From positions 1-50,196 of the IMG/VR virus record IMGVR_UViG_3300035633_000399: a stretch of 50,196 nt of DNA, one strand, 5' to 3'. Below the pieces are notes generated by a model, which was not told the DNA's origin, did not search any database, and worked only from the letters and a program-made list of their open reading frames with translations. Source of the DNA: a virus. A program made the position numbers and the translations under genes. Positions 37,401 through 45,035 of the stretch are shown here, one piece after another (positions within the stretch are counted from its first letter, which is position 1; the number at the start of each line of letters is the position of its first letter).

Positions 37401-39377
37401 AATGGAACATTTTTCTTGCCTACATATTTCTTAACATATTCATTGACTAATATTTTAGCCCAATATGATGATAAAGGCGGATTAGGGCCTGATTTTAGGA
37501 CTGTTGGCGAAAGTTTAATATTTAGTAATAGAAATTTAAATGTTGCGCATATAGAAACATTATCAGGAACACATTGGCAATATCAATTACCTAATGTTGT
37601 TGGAGAAACAAATGTTACTAGAGGTGGATTTACAACAAATGAATGGTATCCAACTTTATCGGTGGTGGTCCAAGATATAAATGAAAGTGTAGAGTGGGAT
37701 AAAATATCTGGTAATGCGTCATTTGATGAAACAAACAAATTTACAATAATTGTAACAAATGAAAATTCATATTCAGAAATGGTATATAGTAATTTATTTG
37801 AAGGACCAACAAATGCGTTTGAAGGAGAATACAGCTATATTAATAGATATAGATATGAATGGATAGACAGAAGTACAAATACAATAACAGTAGTATCTAA
37901 TTTAGCAGTTGTTAACTTTTATTTATATGAATGGGGTGGTGATCCTATTTTAATTTCATCAGGTGCTGTGGATAATTTAACATCTATAGGCTCACCTGTA
38001 TTGGGTAGTATTTCAGGTACATTCAGCGTAACAAATGATTTTTATTATGGTGTGCGTTATTATCATGGTCAGCACGATGTAGAAGCTGCTGCTGGTGGTG
38101 GAGGAGGATCTACTACTACAGGTGTAAGTTTTGTTGATGGCAGCGAAGGCGGTGCAACATTTACGTCTCCTAATAAGTTTATATTTACTATTAGTGATTT
38201 TGTCGGTCAAGATTATGATAATATGATTTGGAGCAATCAATTACCAGCAGGTACATATTATTACACAAACATATATTCGTACAGCCATTTTGGAGGTGAC
38301 GATGGTTTTGGTGTGCCTGATATTGACTCTGTATCTGGAGATGATTATATTGTATATGAGTGGGATATAAGTTATGCAAATGCATCAAACGTAGGCTCAT
38401 CAGCAAGTGAAAGTTTAACAAATGGCGTAACAAAAATACTTACAAATTCAGGATCATTTCTTGCAACAAATAGTTTTTATTTCGGTACGCGTTTTGCGTC
38501 TGGTACTGTTGATAGTGGCAATGCTAATTCTATTGTAACTAATTTATATGTAACACTAACGTCTGGAAGCACTGGAGGAGGTACACAAGAAATAGCAACT
38601 ATTGAAGCACAAGCAAGAACAATTGATTTTGATGCTGAAAATTATGCATTTTTTGGTGAGTTTTTAGATAACGGCAGTGTGAAGTTAGGAGAAAATTTGC
38701 AAGAGGGAGCTATTATTTATACAAATAGAGTAGATGTAACAAAACCATTTGTAATTCAATATTTTGTTAGTATTGAAGAGTCTGGTGGCGCATATGGAGT
38801 TGGTTTTCAAAATAGTGCAACTGCAAATGCAGATAGTGGTGGCGACCCGTCGGATGCCAATTCTATTTTTGTAAGAAATAGAGATGCTGCAAATGAAATC
38901 ATTATTTATGAAGGTTCTAGTCAAGCGACTAGTTTTGATGTAGATGGTGGTTATCTTCGTAATGGCTTGTTTTATATAACACATGCTTTTGATGGTGAAA
39001 GACAATTTAGAGGATCATGGCATAAATATAATGATACAAACGAAATAATAATTAAACATGTGTTTGATGAACCTCTTGAAGATATTATTGGAACAAACAC
39101 AGCACATATATATGTATCAGGCAATAATAATGATGGTATTTATTATTATGGATTAAATGTCTCTACAGGTAAATATTTAATAACAGAGGATTTGGATGTT
39201 GAAAATATGTTTGGTCGATTCCACTTTAATACAATTGAAAATAACATCTATTTAGGCGAGCGTGCAGGCGAGAGCACAACAAGTACAACTAACAGCACTA
39301 TTGTTGGAAAACGTGCAGGCTTTAATGGTGATAATAGCCAAAGTGTAATATTTGGTGCAGGAGCAGGAGAACAATAA
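34407..39377 (+). CDS. Very large secreted/fibre adhesin with autotransporter-type repeats (1656 aa)
   Basis: A 1656-residue protein. I start it at ATG 34407, which overlaps the previous stop and gives a clean signal peptide (MIRKFLFIILISFIASSILA, then E); an upstream TTG would add seven residues before it. Residues about 470-540 match autotransporter-associated (PATR-type) repeats: 'HGKGSLTLNGQITASSD', 'GGTLAGAGRVDNITVYKGGT', 'LNPG'. Two related beta domains lie near 1090-1230 and 1240-1370. Residues about 1400-1590 look like a lectin-type jelly roll. The last 45 residues are YadA-like ('NIYLGERAGES', 'IVGKRAGFNGDNSQS', 'VIFGAGAGEQ'). No C-terminal autotransporter barrel is seen. It probably acts in receptor binding or surface display; the function is inferred. 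Confidence 0.82.
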   Translation: MIRKFLFIILISFIASSILAEIPIYLRRNSTSWNAITNGTWDGRASISSVETRENDTMVVLITSMLERDLFSGDIGVVYDTDKHLELLDEIELGQTNGYAAVFYRQIYNNYTGSASLRVTNATHTFGGIMTLFILSDIDNNKSIIPIQTNTNASDRITLTGTAPESFVLAGAAFLEEITNSFTQTDFQIQTIVVPTNEAAINTTTNQNAVCYNNDNSGGDITIGWEDGGVDDKKCIIGAEFAIVEKVLYFDPNGTNNPGFFDSDMNIWITTNLAWNLDPSGGGAAGPLLPWTNGLNDVAVISNDYGSSVGIVVVDDFIFNNGLEFRGNDENISFVDNNTNKITIKGLLYLDDAEVTFENIITGNVEVTMSSSPGLYLNLEPITGTWQFNNGDVFINGSLQDFIHLILEGGVNFQLDSNSNIISSLSGTSSSAEIDCNVIDDTYSLIVNQEKDTTYEGIIDDNPSSFIPIIKHGKGSLTLNGQITASSDAPANEVHQGMLVMNSDINSVNVEVDVFGGTLAGAGRVDNITVYKGGTLNPGNPDEVYAEDFLQFDFTDFNATNGVPLTNTSVLANGVDLVQGLDLASDWIGTLTRVDEDDVFTWYGNFSAVETTKLYQAINNNYYMNFVIKPEYDHILDLSGSQLKMTYNKNFHAPRHYSLFTSVDGFKTPFKAVDNILTSRNKVTNSPTIEFNLTDSRFSSIIEPIEFRIYFYGCLYNNHPFTVTDMSLLDGRVHPPTEIPGIFDIQNNCTIKGTYKCDFCGVSNIADKLIVGDDLTLESDSRFVGIQKYCQVNKVPNGTFTNDFRRNSGTTQSDDIDNGWTEPGSARWSWNSLDNTGAVLGDDGAIIMCNWFTDNYAIKGNAILKFRARNINGSYLPNTLRAEVQGVRHAPSGPGFSNWNWSQYNDSWTNYLPLPVPELLINKTFTFTEDFEWKVFNISIGNVGNGYPYYLIRIGVVVGTDVRPTQGDELEIDDVELLSSNNKDYTLQEVAVAASNTVNGTFFLPTYFLTYSLTNILAQYDDKGGLGPDFRTVGESLIFSNRNLNVAHIETLSGTHWQYQLPNVVGETNVTRGGFTTNEWYPTLSVVVQDINESVEWDKISGNASFDETNKFTIIVTNENSYSEMVYSNLFEGPTNAFEGEYSYINRYRYEWIDRSTNTITVVSNLAVVNFYLYEWGGDPILISSGAVDNLTSIGSPVLGSISGTFSVTNDFYYGVRYYHGQHDVEAAAGGGGGSTTTGVSFVDGSEGGATFTSPNKFIFTISDFVGQDYDNMIWSNQLPAGTYYYTNIYSYSHFGGDDGFGVPDIDSVSGDDYIVYEWDISYANASNVGSSASESLTNGVTKILTNSGSFLATNSFYFGTRFASGTVDSGNANSIVTNLYVTLTSGSTGGGTQEIATIEAQARTIDFDAENYAFFGEFLDNGSVKLGENLQEGAIIYTNRVDVTKPFVIQYFVSIEESGGAYGVGFQNSATANADSGGDPSDANSIFVRNRDAANEIIIYEGSSQATSFDVDGGYLRNGLFYITHAFDGERQFRGSWHKYNDTNEIIIKHVFDEPLEDIIGTNTAHIYVSGNNNDGIYYYGLNVSTGKYLITEDLDVENMFGRFHFNTIENNIYLGERAGESTTSTTNSTIVGKRAGFNGDNSQSVIFGAGAGEQ

Positions 39378-40915
39378 TGAAAAGAATTTTAATATTTTTA
39401 TTGATCATCTCAAGTGTATTTGCTTTTGGTGAAGGCGGGTTAAATACACGAATTAAAAACACAGATAATACATTCGTTTTTATAACAAATAAATTAAGTG
39501 TTGTTGGTGGGGTTGAAACAAGATCAATTGATATTACAGATGTTGAAGTATATGACAGTTTAACCTTTACTGATAATAGAACATTTGTATTAGAAGATGG
39601 CTCTACTATTATTGGTCAATATGCAGGAATAATTACACCTGGAACTAATGTTACTATAATGGGTTATCGCGCTGGTATGACGAATGCCGTAGATTATTTA
39701 GTTGCATATGGTCATGCTGCAGCAAGAGGTAATATTGGACCATTTGTGACAGCTATAGGTTATGAATCAGCAGCAGATAATCAAGGCGAAAATGTAATAA
39801 CGATAGGCTATCAAGCAGGAAGAATAAACACAGGAGATGATTCGGTTTTTATTGGGAAGAGTGCAGGTGAAGAAAACGATGGCGGTGGTGTTGTAGGTAT
39901 TGGTGTGAATGCAATAAAAAGTAATACAGAAGATGATGTAATTGCTATTGGTAATTATGCGCTTGAAAATAATACAGGAATAGAAAGCATTGGTATAGGG
40001 CGTGCTGCATTACAAGAAAACACAGGTGATGGTGCAATAGCAATTGGTTATCAAGCTGGACAAAATAATAATTCTGATTTTGTTTGTTTTATGGGTAATG
40101 AAGCAGCAGAGAATTTAACAGATTCTGAATATGCAGTTGTAATTGGATATCAAGCTGGACAAAATGGCAATACATTTTCTAATAGTGTTATAATTGGATC
40201 ACATGCTGGTCAGAATGCTACTAATTTAATAGATTGTGTTACTATGGGATATAATGCATTAAAAGATGCTCAAGATGTTTCTCATGTAAATGCAATTGGG
40301 TATTTAGCAGGACAAGATATTAAAAACATTGATAATATAACATTATTTTCAGGTGGTAGTAATGCCCATTATTTTATTGCTGGTTCCATTAATAATGAGG
40401 TAGGATCTGGCTATTACGGCATAATGACCACAAATGCTGGTTCGGTTACAAATTCTGAATATTTATATTTTGCTGATTTAAATGGTGATGGTAGAGAAGA
40501 ACGTTATTTTGGCAAGTATAATGAAAAGCCGGATGCATCAAGAATTTATAGCAATGGAATTGCTCTACTTAATATGAAAGGTAATTTTGTTGTTGAAGAT
40601 ACAGGAACTACTACTTTACATTTCAGAGTAGAATATTCATTGGATCGAACATTTGCGACAACAAATTACTCGGTTGAATCTGATTCAGATCAAAGCGCGT
40701 TTAAGTATATTGACTTAGACACTTATACCTATTCTAATTTTCCAAGTACAGGATTGCCTTTAAAAGATCAAAACGCTGCAGAGAGTTTCGTGGTTTGCAC
40801 ATGGTCAGAAGCAATTATAGGTTATAAGTATTATGTAAGAGCGGCAGTTGAAACAAATTCACCAAGTTGGACAAGTCCCGAATGGAAATTTAATCGTGTA
40901 ATGGTAGCTGAATAA
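39377..40915 (+). CDS. YadA-like adhesin/fibre protein with signal peptide (512 aa)
   Basis: A 512-residue protein starting with a signal sequence (MKRILIFLLIISSVFA, then F). Residues about 70-310 are a long run of YadA-type head repeats, the units centred on 'AIGYQAGQNNN', 'VVIGYQAGQNGNTFSNS' and 'VIIGSHAGQN'. This motif forms a trimeric left-handed beta-roll in YadA and also occurs in phage fibres. The C-terminal 125 residues ('NFVVEDTGTTTLHFRVEYSL' ... 'SPSWTSPEWKFNRV') form a domain repeated in the next protein. There is no membrane-anchor barrel. The ATG shares one base with the previous stop (TAATG), and the next gene does the same, so the three are translationally coupled. Confidence 0.85.
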   Translation: MKRILIFLLIISSVFAFGEGGLNTRIKNTDNTFVFITNKLSVVGGVETRSIDITDVEVYDSLTFTDNRTFVLEDGSTIIGQYAGIITPGTNVTIMGYRAGMTNAVDYLVAYGHAAARGNIGPFVTAIGYESAADNQGENVITIGYQAGRINTGDDSVFIGKSAGEENDGGGVVGIGVNAIKSNTEDDVIAIGNYALENNTGIESIGIGRAALQENTGDGAIAIGYQAGQNNNSDFVCFMGNEAAENLTDSEYAVVIGYQAGQNGNTFSNSVIIGSHAGQNATNLIDCVTMGYNALKDAQDVSHVNAIGYLAGQDIKNIDNITLFSGGSNAHYFIAGSINNEVGSGYYGIMTTNAGSVTNSEYLYFADLNGDGREERYFGKYNEKPDASRIYSNGIALLNMKGNFVVEDTGTTTLHFRVEYSLDRTFATTNYSVESDSDQSAFKYIDLDTYTYSNFPSTGLPLKDQNAAESFVVCTWSEAIIGYKYYVRAAVETNSPSWTSPEWKFNRVMVAE

Positions 40916-43290
40916 TGAGAAATATTTTAATAATAATCTTAATTTTAATTACATCAGGTCTTTATGGTGCTGATGATATCATTTTTGGTTATGAAGCAGG
41001 TAAAGGTACGCCAAGTGATAATTACAACATCACAATTGGGTATCAATCTGGCACTGATAGTGCTTATGATGAAAACAATATCAACATTGGTAATAATTTA
41101 AATGATTCATTGATTGATCTTACAAATGGAATTGCAATTGGATATAATAATATAAGAGAACCACAAGAATTTGACAATCCTATTAGTATTGGTTACAGTA
41201 ATCAGTTTAATATAACATCTTACAGAACTATTACTATAGGTAATAGATGGTTTAATTATGGACAAATAAATAAATATGCTAATTCTGAACCAGAAAGAAA
41301 TCGTATTACTAATCAAAATTTTGCTTGTAGTAATGCAATAGCAATTGGATTTGATAATAGATTAAATTTTAACAATCGTGCTTATGTTCGTATGGCCGGA
41401 AATAAAAATGGAATTTATTTTGGTCATGAATCTGGAATGAATGAAATGGTAGATCATTACCCAATGAATAATGCAATTGGTGCAGGTATATTTTCAGATT
41501 TTACAGATCAAAATGAAAACCCCCCACAAGCAAAACCTAATTATTTTACATTTATGATAGGCGGCGAAGCTGCTAAATATCAAGTAAATGGACCAACTAA
41601 TTTATGTTATGCTATTGGTTTAGGAAGAGGTGCTTTTTATAGATCTAGATTGAACACAGATTATAGTAGTCCAAATAGAGAATGCAGTCAAATTGGAATT
41701 GGTTCGTGGTCAGGATTTAGAGGAGCATTTAAAACATCAGTTACATTAACAGGTGATAAATTTTCTGATTATTTTGTAGCAGGGTTAAATACTAATCATA
41801 GTTATATTGGACACGGACATAAAAAATATTATGATTTTAATGCGTATAGAGATGATGATGGTAGTAGTTATACAAAAACATTTTCTTTTACAGAATATTT
41901 AACCAATCAAGTAAATGATGTTCATTATTTTATAGATAATGATCCAAACACAAATTATTTTTGGCCTCCTGGATTTACAAATAATTATTGGACATCATTT
42001 ACATCAGGGTATACAGATGCAGAAGATCCAAGTTATCAAAATACAAATATTAATGGGGAACTAATATTCTTTTATTATGGTAATGGTAGCAGTAATGGGT
42101 GGTATGTATATCAAGGATATCCAACCAATTTAATTGCATATCACCCTTTAAACAATAAAAGGTCATTAGATTCGAAACTTGATGATGAATGGGAAAGTTT
42201 TGATTTAGTATATACAAATCTTAGTCGTGTTGATTTTATAAGACCAGTTAGAGGTTGGATTCCTTTTAAAACAAATGAATTCATTCATCCTACATCTCCT
42301 GTTAAATTTTATGGTGGGTTATATTTATCTAATTATGAAGGAAGAGTTACAAGTGGAAATATAAATTTAATTCCAGCAGATGAAAATTATCCAAGAGGTG
42401 TAGCTTATTTAGCGTATAGCGGTGCTGGTTCACAAAACGCAGACTTTCAGGAATGGTGGATAATTCATTATATAACAACTAATGAATTTTTAAATCAACC
42501 AGATGCATTTAATAGATTTACTAAATTTGTTTTAAGAGGGGATTTAGGAGGCGGGGCTGTTGATAAAAGATGGCATTTGATTCGTGATTCTGGTCAATAT
42601 TGGGTTTCAGAAGAAAAAGTTATATCCGACTTTAGTGAAATAACAGATTTTAATAATAATCCAGACGAACAATGGGCGCCTTTTACAATTACTACAAATA
42701 ATTGGAGAGTTTACACATCAGCATTAACATACCAAACTAAATCTTTTACTAATATTCAAGGTATTGGTTTTATATCACAAAAAACAGAAGGTAATGCTTT
42801 AAATTTTGATATTTCTGACATTATATATGAAGATTCACCGCAATATTATGGAAATAGAGGAACAAGTGGAAGAATTAATCAGTTAGAAGAGGATGAGTTT
42901 TTAATCAGTCCACAAAATAATTTTGTAGAAGATGATATTATTATAACGCATTTAGATGGAAACTTTATTGTTGATGGTACCACAAACGTTCATTTTTGGG
43001 TACAGACAAGCACTGATGAGCAATTTAGTGTTACCAATGGATCTATTAGATCGAATATAGAAACACAGAATTTTGAGTATATAGATTTAACAGATTATTC
43101 ATTTGCAGATTTTACAACAAATGGTTTATCTGTAGATGATCAAGATGCAGAAGTTGGATTAGTTATTTGTACATGGGATAGAGGGTTGCGTGAAACTAAA
43201 TATTTTATAAGAGCAGCAATGGAAACAAACAATCCACCAACTTGGTCAAACCCTATATGGAAGTTTAATGAAGTGGAGATGACAAAATGA
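40915..43290 (+). CDS. YadA-like adhesin/fibre protein with signal peptide, paralogue (791 aa)
   Basis: A 791-residue protein. It has a signal sequence (MRNILIIILILITSGLYG, then A), short YadA-like head repeats ('IIFGYEAGKGTPSDN', 'NITIGYQSGTDS', 'NINIGNNLNDS', 'GIAIGYNN'), a long unique central part with many Tyr, Asn and Phe residues, and a C-terminal domain of about 120 residues. That domain is clearly paralogous to that of the preceding 512-residue protein: 'NFIVDGTTNVHFWVQTSTDE', then 'LVICTWDRGLRETKYFIRAA', and 'WSNPIWKFNEV'. The two genes therefore probably arose by duplication with replacement of the middle. A receptor-binding role is inferred. It begins with TAATG coupling. Confidence 0.83.
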   Translation: MRNILIIILILITSGLYGADDIIFGYEAGKGTPSDNYNITIGYQSGTDSAYDENNINIGNNLNDSLIDLTNGIAIGYNNIREPQEFDNPISIGYSNQFNITSYRTITIGNRWFNYGQINKYANSEPERNRITNQNFACSNAIAIGFDNRLNFNNRAYVRMAGNKNGIYFGHESGMNEMVDHYPMNNAIGAGIFSDFTDQNENPPQAKPNYFTFMIGGEAAKYQVNGPTNLCYAIGLGRGAFYRSRLNTDYSSPNRECSQIGIGSWSGFRGAFKTSVTLTGDKFSDYFVAGLNTNHSYIGHGHKKYYDFNAYRDDDGSSYTKTFSFTEYLTNQVNDVHYFIDNDPNTNYFWPPGFTNNYWTSFTSGYTDAEDPSYQNTNINGELIFFYYGNGSSNGWYVYQGYPTNLIAYHPLNNKRSLDSKLDDEWESFDLVYTNLSRVDFIRPVRGWIPFKTNEFIHPTSPVKFYGGLYLSNYEGRVTSGNINLIPADENYPRGVAYLAYSGAGSQNADFQEWWIIHYITTNEFLNQPDAFNRFTKFVLRGDLGGGAVDKRWHLIRDSGQYWVSEEKVISDFSEITDFNNNPDEQWAPFTITTNNWRVYTSALTYQTKSFTNIQGIGFISQKTEGNALNFDISDIIYEDSPQYYGNRGTSGRINQLEEDEFLISPQNNFVEDDIIITHLDGNFIVDGTTNVHFWVQTSTDEQFSVTNGSIRSNIETQNFEYIDLTDYSFADFTTNGLSVDDQDAEVGLVICTWDRGLRETKYFIRAAMETNNPPTWSNPIWKFNEVEMTK

Positions 43291-43296
43291 TATAGT

Positions 43297-43353
43297 ATGT
43301 CTGTTGCGGAGATACAGGCACTTATAGACGCTATTAAATCGGAAAGCAAATGA
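43297..43353 (+). CDS. Possible 18-aa small ORF coupled to the next gene
   Basis: ATG at 43297 encodes MSVAEIQALIDAIKSESK and its stop overlaps the next gene's start (ATGA), the same coupling used elsewhere in this operon. The sequence is an amphipathic helix and could be a relic of a longer tail-type protein or a coupling peptide. No good ribosome site lies at normal distance (GGAG is about 20 nt upstream). Confidence 0.4.
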   Translation: MSVAEIQALIDAIKSESK

Positions 43354-44024
43354 AAACATATAGATTTGATAAGTTAATAAAAGAAGCGATTGATGGTTTA
43401 GATTCTTTCGGGTCTAAATTTGATAAGTTAATAAAAGAAGCGATTGATGGTTTAGATTTACCTAGTAATTTTGAATGTTCTTTCGGGTCTTGTATGCTTG
43501 CAGCAAAAATTTTGGTTAGAAAACTTCTTAGATTGGGCAGAAATGATTTTAAGGTTATTGAAGGATATATAACATTTCCAAATGTGGAATGGAATGAACA
43601 GCATACTTGGATTGAGATGGATGATGGTGAAATTATTGATCCAACTAAAATGCAATGGGGAATTAAAAAAGAAATTGTTTATTTATCATTGCGAAGAAAA
43701 GAATATACACCTTATGAGTACCTTGAGCTTGCTGCAAAGTATCCAGATGAAGATAATCCAAAAAAATATTTGGGAAATTACCAGTATATAGGTAAGTGTG
43801 GTTCAACAGTTGATGATTCATGTATTTGGGATGCAACAGAGATGGCACAGTTAATAGATGATTCTAGTCCATTAGATATAGAGGGAATTTATCCATTTAT
43901 TTCTAATAAATTAAAACAAAAGGTGGATGACAATTATTTTAACTTTAAATGCAGGATTAATGGTAATATTGCATTTGTTTATGATATAAATAATAATATT
44001 TATTATTTTTATAAGAAATCATGA
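43350..44024 (+). CDS. Transglutaminase-like cysteine enzyme candidate (224 aa)
   Basis: A 224-residue protein without a signal peptide inside the fibre operon. It shows a possible Cys-His-Asp triad in the order and context of the transglutaminase-like fold: 'ECSFGSCMLAAKILVRKLLR' (Cys48 at the start of a helix, with Cys43 nearby), NEQHTWIEMDDGEIIDPT (His85 and Asp97 on adjacent strands). Such proteins act as proteases, peptide cross-linkers or acyl transferases; which applies is unknown. The N-terminus contains a recent 18-residue tandem duplication ('FDKLIKEAIDGLD' twice), encoded by a perfect 40-bp DNA repeat. Its start overlaps the preceding small ORF, which suggests coupled translation. 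It might modify fibre proteins or the cell surface. Confidence 0.65.
   Translation: MKTYRFDKLIKEAIDGLDSFGSKFDKLIKEAIDGLDLPSNFECSFGSCMLAAKILVRKLLRLGRNDFKVIEGYITFPNVEWNEQHTWIEMDDGEIIDPTKMQWGIKKEIVYLSLRRKEYTPYEYLELAAKYPDEDNPKKYLGNYQYIGKCGSTVDDSCIWDATEMAQLIDDSSPLDIEGIYPFISNKLKQKVDDNYFNFKCRINGNIAFVYDINNNIYYFYKKS
43365..43458 (+). repeat. Perfect 40-bp tandem repeat, 54-bp period, in-frame
   Basis: A 40-base sequence beginning TTTGATAAGTTAATAAAAGA occurs at 43365-43404 and again at 43419-43458 without a mismatch. A 13-base piece, TTCTTTCGGGTCT, also occurs twice (43403-43415 and 43478-43490). This suggests a recent slippage or duplication that added 18 codons. Confidence 0.9.
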
Positions 44025-44036
44025 TAAGGAATAAAA

Positions 44037-45035
44037 ATGAATACTAAAAATAAACTATTCACACTCTACTGGATATATGTAATAATTTTATTTACATTTA
44101 TATTCGGAACGAATCTTGGACATGGACAGGCTAAGAAATTTTTTATACAAAATAATGGTGATGTTTATGTTACTAATTCTATTATATTAAATAATGGTAT
44201 ACTTACATACAATAATGGAAACTTATTAGTAGATGGAGGCACAATAGAAGGAGGTACTGGTATATGGAATCATGTTGCTACCACTAACATTGATATGGCA
44301 GATAATGATATTACTAATGCTGGTAATATTTATTGTGATGATATATTTGCTGCTTCTAATTCCATTTATCTCGGCGAAGGCAAATTATCATATGAAGGTG
44401 GAACTTTAAAAGTTGATGATAGTCCAGTTGGAGGTGGAGATGGTGGTGTTACTTCTACATGGGAAACAGTTTGGATATCTTCTGGCGCAATGTATCCTGG
44501 GTATTATAATCCTCCACAAGCGGTAAAAGCCACATTTGCAGGTAGAGATCCTACATATGATTTTTGGGCTTTTGATTGGCAGTATACAAATGAAAATGCT
44601 ATATTTACGCATGTATTTCCTGATGGCTGGAATAAAGAAGAACCGCTTAATGTCAAATTGTATTGGACGCCATCAGTATTTACAGGGGATAGTGAAGGAG
44701 CACCCAATGACAGGTATATTGGATTTTGGGTTAGTGCTGTATCGTTTATTGATGGGGGTGATGCAGATGATAGTAATATTGTTACTCCGGGTACAGGTGA
44801 TGTATTTGTTATTGATAGCACCTTTGACAACGGAGCAGAAGGAATGTATATTTCTACATCAATAGTTGTAGGAGTACATAATCAACATACAAATACACCA
44901 GGAAACATGGTTTATTTTCAACTGACACGCGATCATGATTTTGATGGCGGCGGCACTAAGATGAGTGCAGATTGTGGTGTTCATGGGTTATTAATTAGAT
45001 ATAAGAAAAATATGGTAGTAACAGATGATTGGTAA
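44037..45035 (+). CDS. Secreted/fibre protein with signal peptide (332 aa)
   Basis: A 332-residue protein with an N-terminal signal-like segment ('KLFTLYWIYVIILFTFIFG', residues 6-24; a plausible cleavage follows GHGQA). Residues about 35-130 have short beta repeats of a fibre type ('NNGDVYVTNSIILNNGILTY', 'DMADNDITNAGNIY', 'GEGKLSYEGGTLKVDD'). Then comes a Gly-rich hinge (GGGDGGV) and a C-terminal domain that looks like a jelly roll ('KVDDSP', 'EPLNVKLYWTPSVF', 'GMYISTSIVVGVHN', 'GLLIRYKKN'). That layout suits a shaft plus receptor-binding head. It has an AAGGA site and overlaps the next gene by 11 bases. Confidence 0.8.
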   Translation: MNTKNKLFTLYWIYVIILFTFIFGTNLGHGQAKKFFIQNNGDVYVTNSIILNNGILTYNNGNLLVDGGTIEGGTGIWNHVATTNIDMADNDITNAGNIYCDDIFAASNSIYLGEGKLSYEGGTLKVDDSPVGGGDGGVTSTWETVWISSGAMYPGYYNPPQAVKATFAGRDPTYDFWAFDWQYTNENAIFTHVFPDGWNKEEPLNVKLYWTPSVFTGDSEGAPNDRYIGFWVSAVSFIDGGDADDSNIVTPGTGDVFVIDSTFDNGAEGMYISTSIVVGVHNQHTNTPGNMVYFQLTRDHDFDGGGTKMSADCGVHGLLIRYKKNMVVTDDW

